Source: Dehalococcoidia bacterium (GTDB lineage Bacteria > Chloroflexota > Dehalococcoidia > Lucifugimonadales > UBA3495). From it: a stretch of DNA of 64,000 nt. The DNA lies in assembly GCA_012959605.1 (NCBI GenBank), contig DUCU01000032.1, positions 17,258 to 81,257 on the forward strand, given 5' to 3'. Under the pieces are notes generated by a model. It saw nothing but the letters and a program-made list of their open reading frames with translations, had not been told where the DNA came from and did no database searches. The position numbers were made by a program, and so were the translations under genes. Of this stretch, positions 1-9,103 are shown piece by piece. Each line of letters begins with the position of its first letter. Position 1 is the first letter of the stretch.

Positions 1-214
1 ATCGGATCAAATACCGAGCCAGGGTAAACACACTTGTCACCGGCCAGTATCCTCCGGAATCTTTCCCTTCTCGTGATAAGGTTCATTATCACACTTTTAC
101 AGCTTTAAAATTCTGACCTTAAGACTTTTCGATGTTCTGGATTCAGACGGGCATGAACCCAGACTCAGGCTAGGATCGGCGGCGGAAAATCCGGCCCAGT
201 CTAGCATAAGCAAT

Positions 215-1111
215 TTGGAGCGCCCTCCATTGAACAATCAATCAGGGAATCAACTCGTTTTAGGTGTGGACTACAGCGGGGCCAAGTCAGATAAGAATAC
301 CTGGGTGACCCAGGGAACATTGAACGAAGGCGTTCTCACCCTGATTTCCTGCGAACGCACGCCACGAGCGGAACTGGCCACCCTGCTGGCATCTCTGCCG
401 AGTACTGTGGTAGCCGCTTTAGACTTTCCATTCTCAGTTCCCATGTCGTTTGCCAGCCAGTGGCTGCCCAAAGCCAGCACCATGCCAGAACTCTGGGACG
501 CTGCCGCGGCCATCGAGCTTTCAGATTTCATGACTCTGCGGGACGAATTTGTCGCCCAAAACGGTGAGCCCTACCGCCGGGGTGATTTTTATTTTCCGGA
601 GTGCTATTCCTGTCTCCATAAGGCCAACCCCAACATGGTGCCGATGACTTTTCGGGGCATGCAGATGCTGCATGACCTGTGGCAACAGGGTTGCCAGGTG
701 CCACCGCTCCCAGATAATCACAAAAACGGCCCCGTTCTACTGGAGTCCATGCCCGGCGCAGCCTTAAGGGCCTTTGGCCTGCCTTTCAAGGGCTACAAAA
801 AAGGCCGCTCCGCAGCAGAGCTCAGAAGTGAAATTCTCGGGGGGCTGGCCACTAAATCCGGGATTGAGATATCCAACCTGGCCGATTTCAGAGACGCGTG
901 CATGGAAAATGACGACTCTCTAGACTCCGTGGTTGCGGCAGTCTCTGCCTGTCTTTGGGCCAACGACTCGACACAGTTTCGGGTACCCAAATCTGGGCCG
1001 GGAGAAGCCACAAAGCGCGGCGGGACTCCGAGTCCGAACGAAAACGAACTGGAAACCGCGCGGCTGGAAGGTTGGCTCTACGCCCCGGTTTTTCTGACAA
1101 CTTCTGCTTAA
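215..1111 (+). CDS. DUF429-like / predicted RNase H-like nuclease family protein
   Basis: 298-aa ORF; N-terminal LVLGVDYSGAKSDKNTWV and AALDFPFSVP resemble DUF429 RNase H-fold proteins; TTG start uncertain (230 is an alternative). Confidence 0.6.
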   Translation: MERPPLNNQSGNQLVLGVDYSGAKSDKNTWVTQGTLNEGVLTLISCERTPRAELATLLASLPSTVVAALDFPFSVPMSFASQWLPKASTMPELWDAAAAIELSDFMTLRDEFVAQNGEPYRRGDFYFPECYSCLHKANPNMVPMTFRGMQMLHDLWQQGCQVPPLPDNHKNGPVLLESMPGAALRAFGLPFKGYKKGRSAAELRSEILGGLATKSGIEISNLADFRDACMENDDSLDSVVAAVSACLWANDSTQFRVPKSGPGEATKRGGTPSPNENELETARLEGWLYAPVFLTTSA

Positions 1112-1254
1112 ATCTAGTAACTCCCTTACCGACCAACCCACATAAGATATTGCCCAATCGCACTTCAGGTATTAAAGTGTGTCGGCCTAGCGTCGCTAAT
1201 ACTAGTTTATATCTGACGAGAAAGAGGCAATCCCTCCCATTTGGAGACTGCAAA

Positions 1255-1590
1255 TTGGCCATATTTCGGTTGTATACCAATGGCGACGGAAAAAGTCAGA
1301 TCGATGAGCTGGACCTGCCGTCCCACCCAGGACTGACTGAGGCAATTGATACGCAAGACATCTCCTTCCGAGAATGGGCACCCGGTCATTTCATTGACTG
1401 GCACCCAGCCCCCAGACGGCAATACATCATCTCCCTTTCGGGAACAATCGATGTTGGCTTGGAAGACGGCACCACTCACCGGTTTATGCCTGGTGACGCC
1501 CGTCTGGTAGAGGACACCAGCGGCAAGGGCCACACCACTCTGGTGTCGGGTGATGAGCCCGGTATCACCGCAGTTATACCCCTCGCTTAA
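1255..1590 (+). CDS. small cupin-like protein (paralogue 1 of 4)
   Basis: In-frame TTG at 1255 gives a protein co-linear with the next three ORFs; shared DWHPAPRRQY and PGDARLVEDTSGKGHTT motifs. Confidence 0.75.
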   Translation: MAIFRLYTNGDGKSQIDELDLPSHPGLTEAIDTQDISFREWAPGHFIDWHPAPRRQYIISLSGTIDVGLEDGTTHRFMPGDARLVEDTSGKGHTTLVSGDEPGITAVIPLA

Positions 1591-1632
1591 TTTTCATCAA
1601 TCCCATCTACTTTAAAAACACGGAGAGAACAC

Positions 1633-1971
1633 ATGGGAATCTACAGAATGTACACCGGCAACGACGGACAGACCCACATTGAAGAGACCAGTCTGGCCTC
1701 GCATCCCGAGTTGGCCGAGGCCGTCAAGACCACCACAATCAAATTCAGCGAAAACGAAGCTGGCCGCTTCATCGATTGGCATCCGGCGCCCCGCCGCCAG
1801 TATGTGATCTGCATCTCCGGGCAGATTGAGATTGGCCTGGGTGACGGATCCAAGCACCTGTTTGGTCCTGGTGACGCCCGTTTGGTCGAGGACACAACCG
1901 GGCAGGGGCACACCACCCTGACCGCCGGAAACGAACCCGGCATCACCTGCACTGTCCCCCTAGCAGACTAG
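1633..1971 (+). CDS. small cupin-like protein (paralogue 2 of 4)
   Basis: 112-aa ORF; RBS ggagagaac upstream; DWHPAPRRQYVICISG and PGDARLVEDTTGQGHTT. Confidence 0.85.
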   Translation: MGIYRMYTGNDGQTHIEETSLASHPELAEAVKTTTIKFSENEAGRFIDWHPAPRRQYVICISGQIEIGLGDGSKHLFGPGDARLVEDTTGQGHTTLTAGNEPGITCTVPLAD

Positions 1972-2083
1972 CCGGCTGGCACAGTCGGGTTTGTGCCTTT
2001 GGCGGGTGATTTTCGATAACCTTGCTTGGTCTCTGGTACTTGCATTCCGGAAACCAAATTCTTAACTTAGGGAGGACCCTTTT

Positions 2084-2425
2084 ATGCAAATAGTACGAGT
2101 TTTTTCCGGGGATGACGGCGAATCCCATTTCCAGGATGTCAGTCCCGAGGACTTACAGAGTATCGTCGGAAGGCTGGGCGAAGGAGATATCCAATTCAAC
2201 GACCGCCAATCGCCATCTTTTTCCGACTACCACACGGCGCCGCGCCGCCAGTACGTCATGCATCTTCTTGGCACTGCGGAGTACGAAACCGCAGACGGCA
2301 CCAAGCGGCAGATGCATCCGGGCGACGTCTTGGTGGCCGAAGACCTAACCGGCCACGGGCACATCGCACGCGGCTTGGGCGAAGGCCAACGTTTCATCCT
2401 AGCCATACCCCTGGCCGAAGCCTAG
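2084..2425 (+). CDS. small cupin-like protein (paralogue 3 of 4)
   Basis: 113-aa ORF with RBS gggagga; SFSDYHTAPRRQYV and PGDVLVAEDLTGHGHIAR. Confidence 0.85.
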   Translation: MQIVRVFSGDDGESHFQDVSPEDLQSIVGRLGEGDIQFNDRQSPSFSDYHTAPRRQYVMHLLGTAEYETADGTKRQMHPGDVLVAEDLTGHGHIARGLGEGQRFILAIPLAEA

Positions 2426-2488
2426 ACAAATACCAAGAGACCTAAACCAAACCCGGCCATTGATAATCAACGCAACTAGGAGGCAATC

Positions 2489-2833
2489 ATGAAAATCATC
2501 CGAGTATATTCCGGAGACGATGGCGAGTCCCATTTCGAGGACGTCACCGCTGAAGAGATGTCCACCATAGTCAACCGGTTGGGAAGCGGTGACATCACAT
2601 TGGGCCTGCGCACTTCCCCGTCATTCAGCGACTACCACAACGCCCCAAGGAGACAATACGTGGTCAATCTGTCTGGTACCGCCGAGTTTGAGTGCGCCGA
2701 CGGATCAAAAATCCAGATGGAGCCGGGAGACATCCTGGTGGCCGAAGACCTAGAAGGTCACGGGCACATCGCTCGCAGCCTGGGTGACACCCCCAGAGCT
2801 TCTCTGGCTGTGCCGCTGGCCGACCCCACCTAA
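2489..2833 (+). CDS. small cupin-like protein (paralogue 4 of 4)
   Basis: 114-aa ORF with RBS aggagg; SFSDYHNAPRRQYV and PGDILVAEDLEGHGHIAR. Confidence 0.85.
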   Translation: MKIIRVYSGDDGESHFEDVTAEEMSTIVNRLGSGDITLGLRTSPSFSDYHNAPRRQYVVNLSGTAEFECADGSKIQMEPGDILVAEDLEGHGHIARSLGDTPRASLAVPLADPT

Positions 2834-2863
2834 ACAGCGATCCAACCGCAAAGCGACTAATAC

Positions 2864-2895
2864 AAAGGGGCCTTCTAGTTTAGAAGGCCCCTTTT
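2864..2895 (+). terminator. rho-independent terminator after the cupin cluster
   Basis: aaaggggccttcta-gtt-tagaaggcccctttt perfect hairpin with T-tract. Confidence 0.85.
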
Positions 2896-2951
2896 AACAC
2901 GTCTTATAGATGCAACAACCCCTGTTGACGCCGGGCGTTGCTCACAACCCT

Positions 2952-3320
2952 CAGTCAACGGGTTGGCAGTAACTGACTGGTCATCTCCCGGGTTATCTCG
3001 TTTGCAGCCCACAAATTAAAATTCCGGTAGAGTTTTTCCGGAGCGCCCGGTTCTTCGGCAGTTGATTTGGGCGATGGTTCAGGCTCACTTTTTGAAGTGC
3101 CTGCCACTGGTCACAGGCGTGCATGAAGGGCAAGACCACGTTCACAGCCAGGTCTTTTGCCCTACCCCGACCCACGTAGGCCGGGCCGGACGCGCCATCG
3201 GCCAGCGGGCCGCTCGTTCCTTCCAAAGTTTTGCGAGCAGCCGTTCCGGGATTCTGCAGCCGCGGTCTTCGAAGATCATATGCAACGGGTATGAAACCGC
3301 CCCCACCCGATAGGCCATCA
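2952..3320 (-). pseudogene. remnant of a DUF2851-family gene (C-terminal part, frameshifted)
   Basis: Minus-strand translation gives GPAYVGRGRAKDLAVNVVLPFMHA in one frame and LYRNFNLWAANEITREMTSQLL in another; both look like the DUF2851 C-terminus; N-terminal part absent. Confidence 0.5.
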
Positions 3321-3471
3321 CTGGCTATAATTCACTATTTATGTAATTTTATAACTTACCGATTCATCTCACAATCCAACTATCTTATGCCTATAGGCTA
3401 TTGATGGCAGGAAAACTGCACGTCCGCTAGAATTACACTCGACTTTTCTAAAAATCCGACTAGAGGTTTAG

Positions 3472-4227
3472 ATGTCGACCAACCCTGATTCCAATCCCAC
3501 CAATTCAACTGGCCCACTAACCCTGACCTACTACGGCCACTCCGCGTTTCAATGGCAGACCGAGGCCGGATTCAAGGTGTTGACTGACCCCTACCGTAAC
3601 CGTTCCGACCGCTACTGGTTCACCAGGCAGTTTCCCGACGTGGAGTGTGACTTGGGTCTGATTACCCACGCCCATTTTGACCATGACGCCGCCGAGCGTT
3701 TGCCGGAGGGCGCATCCCTAATCAGGATCCCGGGAGAGTTTGCCAACCGAGATATGCAAATCCGCGGAGTGCAGGACATCCATTCTGGCCGGTCTGGGCT
3801 GCAGGGGTTTGTGAATATCATGTTCCGGCTGGAGACCGGTGGCATCAGTTTTTTGCACCTGGGTGACAACCGGGCCGACTGGCCCGGGGACGTCACGCGT
3901 GCAATTGGCGAGATTGACGTGCTGCTGGTGACGGTGGATGACTCCAACCACCTGCTGCAACCGGAAGAAGTGGATTCTCTGATCGAGCGATTGTCTCCAA
4001 AGATCGTGGTTCCCATGCATTACCAGATCCCAGGCCTCATGGCCGATGACACCGGATTGGAACCCCCGGAAAGCTGGATAGCCACCCAGCCTAGAGTGAA
4101 ACGGCTGGTTGGCGAGTCCGCGACTTTTTCAGCCCAGGAACTACCCTCTCAGACTGAAGTTTGGGTCTTCCAGCCATCTCCCGCATCTTTCACTAGCCCT
4201 GCTTTGGAACGGCCCGATAACCTGTAA
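3472..4227 (+). CDS. MBL-fold metallo-hydrolase (UlaG/UPF0173-like)
   Basis: 251-aa ORF; LTYYGHSAFQ, THAHFDHDAAERLP, LHLGDN, VVPMHY motifs. Confidence 0.85.
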   Translation: MSTNPDSNPTNSTGPLTLTYYGHSAFQWQTEAGFKVLTDPYRNRSDRYWFTRQFPDVECDLGLITHAHFDHDAAERLPEGASLIRIPGEFANRDMQIRGVQDIHSGRSGLQGFVNIMFRLETGGISFLHLGDNRADWPGDVTRAIGEIDVLLVTVDDSNHLLQPEEVDSLIERLSPKIVVPMHYQIPGLMADDTGLEPPESWIATQPRVKRLVGESATFSAQELPSQTEVWVFQPSPASFTSPALERPDNL

Positions 4228-4277
4228 ATCTATTAGTTAATCAGGCCCAGAACCTGTATTTAAAAAGAGCATAGAAA

Positions 4278-4304
4278 AAGCCCCGGCTGATGTAGCCGGG
4301 GCTT
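4278..4304. terminator. bidirectional rho-independent terminator
   Basis: aagccccggct-gatgt-agccggggctt between convergent genes, A-rich and T-rich flanks. Confidence 0.8.
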
Positions 4305-4334
4305 CTCTATTAACGCTAAGACACCGAAACCAAT

Positions 4335-5915
4335 CTAATCGGCGGCGTATTTTTCGCCTAGGGCGGTCTCCCAACGCAGGTAATTCATCATGTCGGCAAA
4401 GTTCCGCTCCGGGCCGGATGGTACAACGTCAGTTGGGGGTCTCATCACCCCGGACAGGCCCTGCTCCACGTCCAGCCCGGCCTGTCGCCAGGCAACCATC
4501 CCGCCGTCCAGAACTGATACGTCCTGGTAGCCTAGACCCTTGAGCGTAGCCCCGGCTAGAGTGGCATTTTGACCGTTGTTGCAGGTCACCGCGATGGACG
4601 CACTCTTGTCCGGTGCAACCTGCGCGATTTCCAGCTCCATGGAACCACGCGGCACCCAGCGGGCGCCCGGCACGTGGCCACCAGAGAAATCGGTGCTGAT
4701 CTCAACGTTGATGACCACCTCCGGTTTGGCGGCGTTAAACTCCTGGGGCGAAAGCAATTTCATCTGGCTCCGCGCAGCATCGAGACCGCTGGGCCCAGCA
4801 TCACCGGAACCGGTCTCCAACTCACGTCCGCTGGCAGTCCAGGCAACGGAGCCGCCGTCCACGGCGTAGACCTCTTCAAAGCCGAACTGCCGGTACCAAG
4901 AAGCGATGAACGTGGCCCTAGCCTTGCCATCGCACGAGAAGATCACCGGGCAGTTCTTGACCACCAGAACATCATCCGAACGCTGCACAACCTGTCCGCC
5001 GGGGAACCAGCGGAAACCGGGGATGTGCCCGGCGGTGTATTCCTGGGTGGTGCGCACATCGACGAAGTAGCAGGTCTTTTCTTCCCGGTCGTCCAGCATC
5101 GCTTGCACCGCGTCCACGTCCAGATAGCGAACGCCATCTTCTTCGGCCAACCGGTCAGCGTAATCTTCTGCAGCAGCCAGGCCCTCTGCCGACGGCTCCG
5201 GCAATTCTAGGCGGTCACCGCCAGTCTCCAGTTCGTACCCGGCCAGCAACCAACCGGAGGTACCGTTCTTCAAACCAAATATGTTGGTCAGGCCCATGCG
5301 TTGCAGCACCCTGGTGCCAATGACGCTGCGGGTGCGTCCGGCGCAGTTAACGATCACTGTGGTGTCCGGGTCTAGGTCTTTGGTGATGTCTGTAACGCGC
5401 AAGGCCAACTCACCACCGGGCACGCTGCGGCCACCAGGGATGCAGAAACGCTGGTACTCCTCGGGCGTGCGGGTGTCTAGAATCACCAGTTTGTCGCCGC
5501 GTTCAATGCGGGCGTGCAGCTCGGTTGCTTCAATCTCGGGAACGTGGTGTTCAACCTCCATCCTTTCCCCGAAATCCTTGCTGATTACGTTACTACCCCA
5601 CTCCGTGGGGAGTCCTTCCGTGCTCCACTGGTTAATACCCCGGTCCAAGACTGAAACATTGGTAAAGCCAATCTGTTCCAGGGTGCCGGCGGCCAGGGTA
5701 GCCCGGCGGCCATCGTCATCACAGACGATGATGTTTTCGCTCTTGACCGGCGCAGAGAGGTCCATTCTGAATTCCAACTCTTTACGGGGAATCAGGCTGG
5801 AGTCGGCGATGTGTGAACTGTTGTATTCGCCGGCCTCACGTACATCGATAAGCGCAAATTTAGTCTTGCCTTGCAGTAGGGCGTTCAGGTCTGAGGCAGA
5901 TATCGTGTTGACCAT
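4335..5915 (-). CDS. four-domain rhodanese (sulfurtransferase) protein
   Basis: Start MVNTISASDLN at 5915 with upstream aaaagga RBS; four rhodanese repeats each with a loop Cys (VCDDDGRR, NCAGRTRS, SCDGKARA, TCNNGQNA). Confidence 0.9.
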   Translation of the reverse strand: MVNTISASDLNALLQGKTKFALIDVREAGEYNSSHIADSSLIPRKELEFRMDLSAPVKSENIIVCDDDGRRATLAAGTLEQIGFTNVSVLDRGINQWSTEGLPTEWGSNVISKDFGERMEVEHHVPEIEATELHARIERGDKLVILDTRTPEEYQRFCIPGGRSVPGGELALRVTDITKDLDPDTTVIVNCAGRTRSVIGTRVLQRMGLTNIFGLKNGTSGWLLAGYELETGGDRLELPEPSAEGLAAAEDYADRLAEEDGVRYLDVDAVQAMLDDREEKTCYFVDVRTTQEYTAGHIPGFRWFPGGQVVQRSDDVLVVKNCPVIFSCDGKARATFIASWYRQFGFEEVYAVDGGSVAWTASGRELETGSGDAGPSGLDAARSQMKLLSPQEFNAAKPEVVINVEISTDFSGGHVPGARWVPRGSMELEIAQVAPDKSASIAVTCNNGQNATLAGATLKGLGYQDVSVLDGGMVAWRQAGLDVEQGLSGVMRPPTDVVPSGPERNFADMMNYLRWETALGEKYAAD

Positions 5916-6138
5916 ATCTATTTTCCTTTTGTTTTCTCTTTTTATGAGCGTACGGGCGGGAACTGCAGTCATCATGACCCGGGCCCATTTTAATTTCCCG
6001 CTAGCATAGCTACATCCACCTAAACAGACAAGCAATAAGGCAAATTTGTGGGAGGGTCAGGTCCGACTATGTCGAGAGTCTCGACGAAGTCGGAGGTGGC
6101 GGCCGCGCCAGCCATGAGGAACTCAACCTCCCCACAGC

Positions 6139-6219
6139 CTGTCATCCTGAGGAGTGAAGCGACGAAGGATCTTCCAAGCTGAAATCGAGCAGGCCCTTGG
6201 GCAAGCTCAGGGTGACACT
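6139..6219. repeat. dispersed intergenic repeat fragments
   Basis: ctgtcatcctgaggagtgaagcgacgaaggatct and cccttgggcaagctcagggtgacac resemble common bacterial dispersed intergenic repeats; a related copy lies at 54905-54943 on the opposite strand. Confidence 0.5.
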
Positions 6220-6319
6220 TGAGGAGTGCGTCTCCAGACTTAGAATTCGGGTCTCTGCACGTTGGTTTCGGGCACGGAAATCCGAATTCCAAGGGTGGAA
6301 TTGGCCCAATGACGCCAAC

Positions 6320-8593
6320 CTAAACTGACTCAGCCGCGCGCAGCGCCTCCGAGTCCACTGTGTACTCGTCTGCGTCCCGGCCTTGAATCGCGGCCAGAAC
6401 CCGTTCCGCCGACAGAGGCAAGGTTTTGATTCTGACGCCAACGGCATCAAAGATTGCATTCGCTATTGCCGCTGGCGGGCCAAACCCCGGTGATTCCGCC
6501 ACCGCACGCGCACCAAACGGCCCATCAGCACTGGGCACTTCCACCAAAATGTTCTCAATGTCTGGCATATCAACAGACAAAGGCATCAGGTAGGTTGCCA
6601 AAGACGGGTTCCTGATCTGCCCAGTCTCTTTGTCAATCAAGATTTCTTCACTGAGCGCACGACCGATGCCCTGCACCGCGCCGCCTTCTAGTTGGCCCTC
6701 TACACCCATTGGATTAATGGCCTTGCCAATGTCCTGGGCCTGCACGAACCGTGTCACCCGCACCTGCCCGGTCTCCCGGTCAACAATGACCTCTGCGGCT
6801 TGGGCGTTGAACACCGGCGCATAAGGCAGGCTGGACAGGGATGCGATGCCAATGATTGGCCCGCCTCGGGAAGTGAGGCTCATACGGGCCAATTGACCCA
6901 GATCCAGTGACTGGGGCGGGTTGTCTTGAACGTAGACCGAACCGCCAGCGCACTCCAAGGCGTCGGCTTGCACTCCAAGCCAGTCAGCCGCCAAGTCCAG
7001 CAGCTTGGCCTTGGTGTCTTCAGCAGCGTTCTGCACGGCGCGGCCCTGGCTGTAGACGATACGGCTGCCACCGCTGGGGCCAGTGAATGGGGCCATGTCG
7101 GTGTTTCTCTTAGCAACTACTACTTGTTCCAGTCGCAGACCCAGCGATTCAGCCGCAATCTGGGCCAACGATGTATCACTGCCGGATATGTCCACCGAGC
7201 CGGTGAGCAAGCTGACGGTGCCGTCTTCGTTAACGCTGATGGAGGCGGTAGACGGGCCGCTGCCGCTGCGCCATTCGCCAACCGCGATACCCACGCCACG
7301 GCCCTCTTCCATTTTCTTGGGCAGACCCATCCGTTCTTTGACCGCCAAGATAGTTTCCATGAGGCCGTTTACTGGGATGGTTGAGCCATTAACAGCAGTG
7401 TCACCTTCGCTCAACGCGTTCTTGATTCTGAATTCCATGGGGTCTATACCCAGTTTGTGGGCAATTACGTCCGTATGAGACTCGGTGGCAAAGTTCATAT
7501 CAGCCACGCCCGAGGCCCGGTAAGAGCCCACGTAGAGCTTGTTGGTGTACACACCGTAGCTGCGCAGCTTGAAGTTGGGGATGCTGTAAGCGCCCAGACC
7601 GTGGCCAACCCCGGCATTGGGGCCGGCACCCAGATAGGCGCCGACATCGAAAACACTCCTGGCTTCACGGGCCAGAATATTGCCGTCGTTGGTGACTCCG
7701 GTCTTGAGATAGATATTCGTCTCGAGCCTTGGGCCGTTCAGGGTGAAGGCCTCTTCCCTGGTGTTAACCAGTTTGACCGGCTTGCCGGTCTTGATGGCCA
7801 GCATCGCTGGAAAGCCTTCTAGAGCCAGGCGCAATTTTGCGCCAAACCCCCCACCCATCTCCATTGCTGTCACCTTGATGTTGCCGATGGACATCTCCAA
7901 CACAGAGGCGAGTTGGGAGCGGACCTGATACGGACCCTGGGTCGAAGCGTAGATGTCCAAGCGGCCATTGGCTTCAACGTCGGCCACACAGGCCATCGGC
8001 TCCAAGAACCCCTGGCTGATGGGCTGAGTGTGGTAGGTCTCCTCAATAATCACGTCTGAATCTTTGAAGCCCTGTTCCACGTCGCCTCGGTCAGAGTCCA
8101 GCATGGTGCAGTTGTTGCCGCCCAGAGCGAAGCCAAAACCTTCAAAGTCTTCCAGGTCCGTGTGAACGTCCACAGATTTGCCAGAGATGGCTTGCAGAGG
8201 GTCGACCACGTGTTTGATATCTTCGTATTTGATCTCGATAAGACCAATGGCTTCGAGGGCGGTGATTTCGTCATCGGCGGCCACTGCGGCCACGGGTTCG
8301 CCGATGTAAAAGACCTCTTCGCGGGCCATGATCCGCCGGTCTTTCAAAGCACCGGAGCCGAACCGGACATCTGGATAATCACTACCGGTGATGACACAAC
8401 GCACCCCGGGCAAAGCCTGTGCCGCTGTGGTGTCGATGCTCACAATCTTGGCGTGGCTGCGGGTGCTGGTCATGATCTTGCACATGAGCATGCCGGGCAG
8501 GTAGACGTCGCCGGCGTAGGTGGCCCGGCCGGTTACCTTATCCATCGCATCCACACGGATGGAATTTTTACCGATCGCACTAAGTTCAGCCAT
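6320..8593 (-). CDS. xanthine dehydrogenase family protein, molybdopterin-binding subunit
   Basis: 757-aa ORF; DKVTGRATYAGDVYLPGML, GGGFGAKL, SYRASG; operon with 2Fe-2S and FAD subunits. Confidence 0.93.
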   Translation of the reverse strand: MAELSAIGKNSIRVDAMDKVTGRATYAGDVYLPGMLMCKIMTSTRSHAKIVSIDTTAAQALPGVRCVITGSDYPDVRFGSGALKDRRIMAREEVFYIGEPVAAVAADDEITALEAIGLIEIKYEDIKHVVDPLQAISGKSVDVHTDLEDFEGFGFALGGNNCTMLDSDRGDVEQGFKDSDVIIEETYHTQPISQGFLEPMACVADVEANGRLDIYASTQGPYQVRSQLASVLEMSIGNIKVTAMEMGGGFGAKLRLALEGFPAMLAIKTGKPVKLVNTREEAFTLNGPRLETNIYLKTGVTNDGNILAREARSVFDVGAYLGAGPNAGVGHGLGAYSIPNFKLRSYGVYTNKLYVGSYRASGVADMNFATESHTDVIAHKLGIDPMEFRIKNALSEGDTAVNGSTIPVNGLMETILAVKERMGLPKKMEEGRGVGIAVGEWRSGSGPSTASISVNEDGTVSLLTGSVDISGSDTSLAQIAAESLGLRLEQVVVAKRNTDMAPFTGPSGGSRIVYSQGRAVQNAAEDTKAKLLDLAADWLGVQADALECAGGSVYVQDNPPQSLDLGQLARMSLTSRGGPIIGIASLSSLPYAPVFNAQAAEVIVDRETGQVRVTRFVQAQDIGKAINPMGVEGQLEGGAVQGIGRALSEEILIDKETGQIRNPSLATYLMPLSVDMPDIENILVEVPSADGPFGARAVAESPGFGPPAAIANAIFDAVGVRIKTLPLSAERVLAAIQGRDADEYTVDSEALRAAESV

Positions 8594-8595
8594 TG

Positions 8596-9078
8596 TTATT
8601 CCTCCGACTCTTGGTTGGTGGCTTTAACGGCCACCAATACCGATTCAATGACCTTGGTGTACCCCGTGCAGCGACACAGGTTTCCGCCCAGCGCGTGTTT
8701 GATGTTCTCTTCTGACGGTTCTTCGCCGCTCTCAAGAAACCCCACGGTGGAGAGGATGATTCCTGGCGTGCAGTAACCGCACTGGAGTCCGCCGTGCTCA
8801 ACGAATGCCTTTTGCACCGGATGCAATTCCTGTCCGTTGGCGACACCCTCAATGGTGATGACTTCTGCGTCATGGGCGGCGTGGGCTAGCACCAGGCAGG
8901 AGCAGACCGGTTTGCCGTTCAGCAGCACCGTGCACGCCCCGCAATCGCCTTCGTCGCAACCCTTCTTGGTGCCGGTCAGTTGCATTTCGTCCCGCAGGGT
9001 GTCCAGCAGAGAGTAATAAGGTTCAACCAAGGCCTGTCTCAGTTCGCCATTAACTGTGATTTGCAGTTGTTTTTTCAT
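8596..9078 (-). CDS. (2Fe-2S)-binding protein, CoxS-like small subunit
   Basis: CDEGDCGACTVLLNG and CGYCTPGIILS...CRCTGYTKVIESV. Confidence 0.95.
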   Translation of the reverse strand: MKKQLQITVNGELRQALVEPYYSLLDTLRDEMQLTGTKKGCDEGDCGACTVLLNGKPVCSCLVLAHAAHDAEVITIEGVANGQELHPVQKAFVEHGGLQCGYCTPGIILSTVGFLESGEEPSEENIKHALGGNLCRCTGYTKVIESVLVAVKATNQESEE

Positions 9079-9103
9079 AATTATCTTCTCGGTTTAACGC
9101 GCC

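Noticed and set aside
4569-5210. Plus-strand ORF of 213 aa and 5281-6009 ORF of 242 aa
   Set aside because: Antisense to the well-supported four-domain rhodanese gene; composition artefact of a GC-rich coding strand.
6020-6459. ORFs 6020-6292 and 6142-6459 on the minus strand
   Set aside because: Translations derive from dispersed intergenic repeats and the end of the neighbouring CDS read in another frame.
8162-8776. 204-aa plus-strand ORF
   Set aside because: Antisense to the molybdopterin-binding and 2Fe-2S subunit genes; no recognisable domain.
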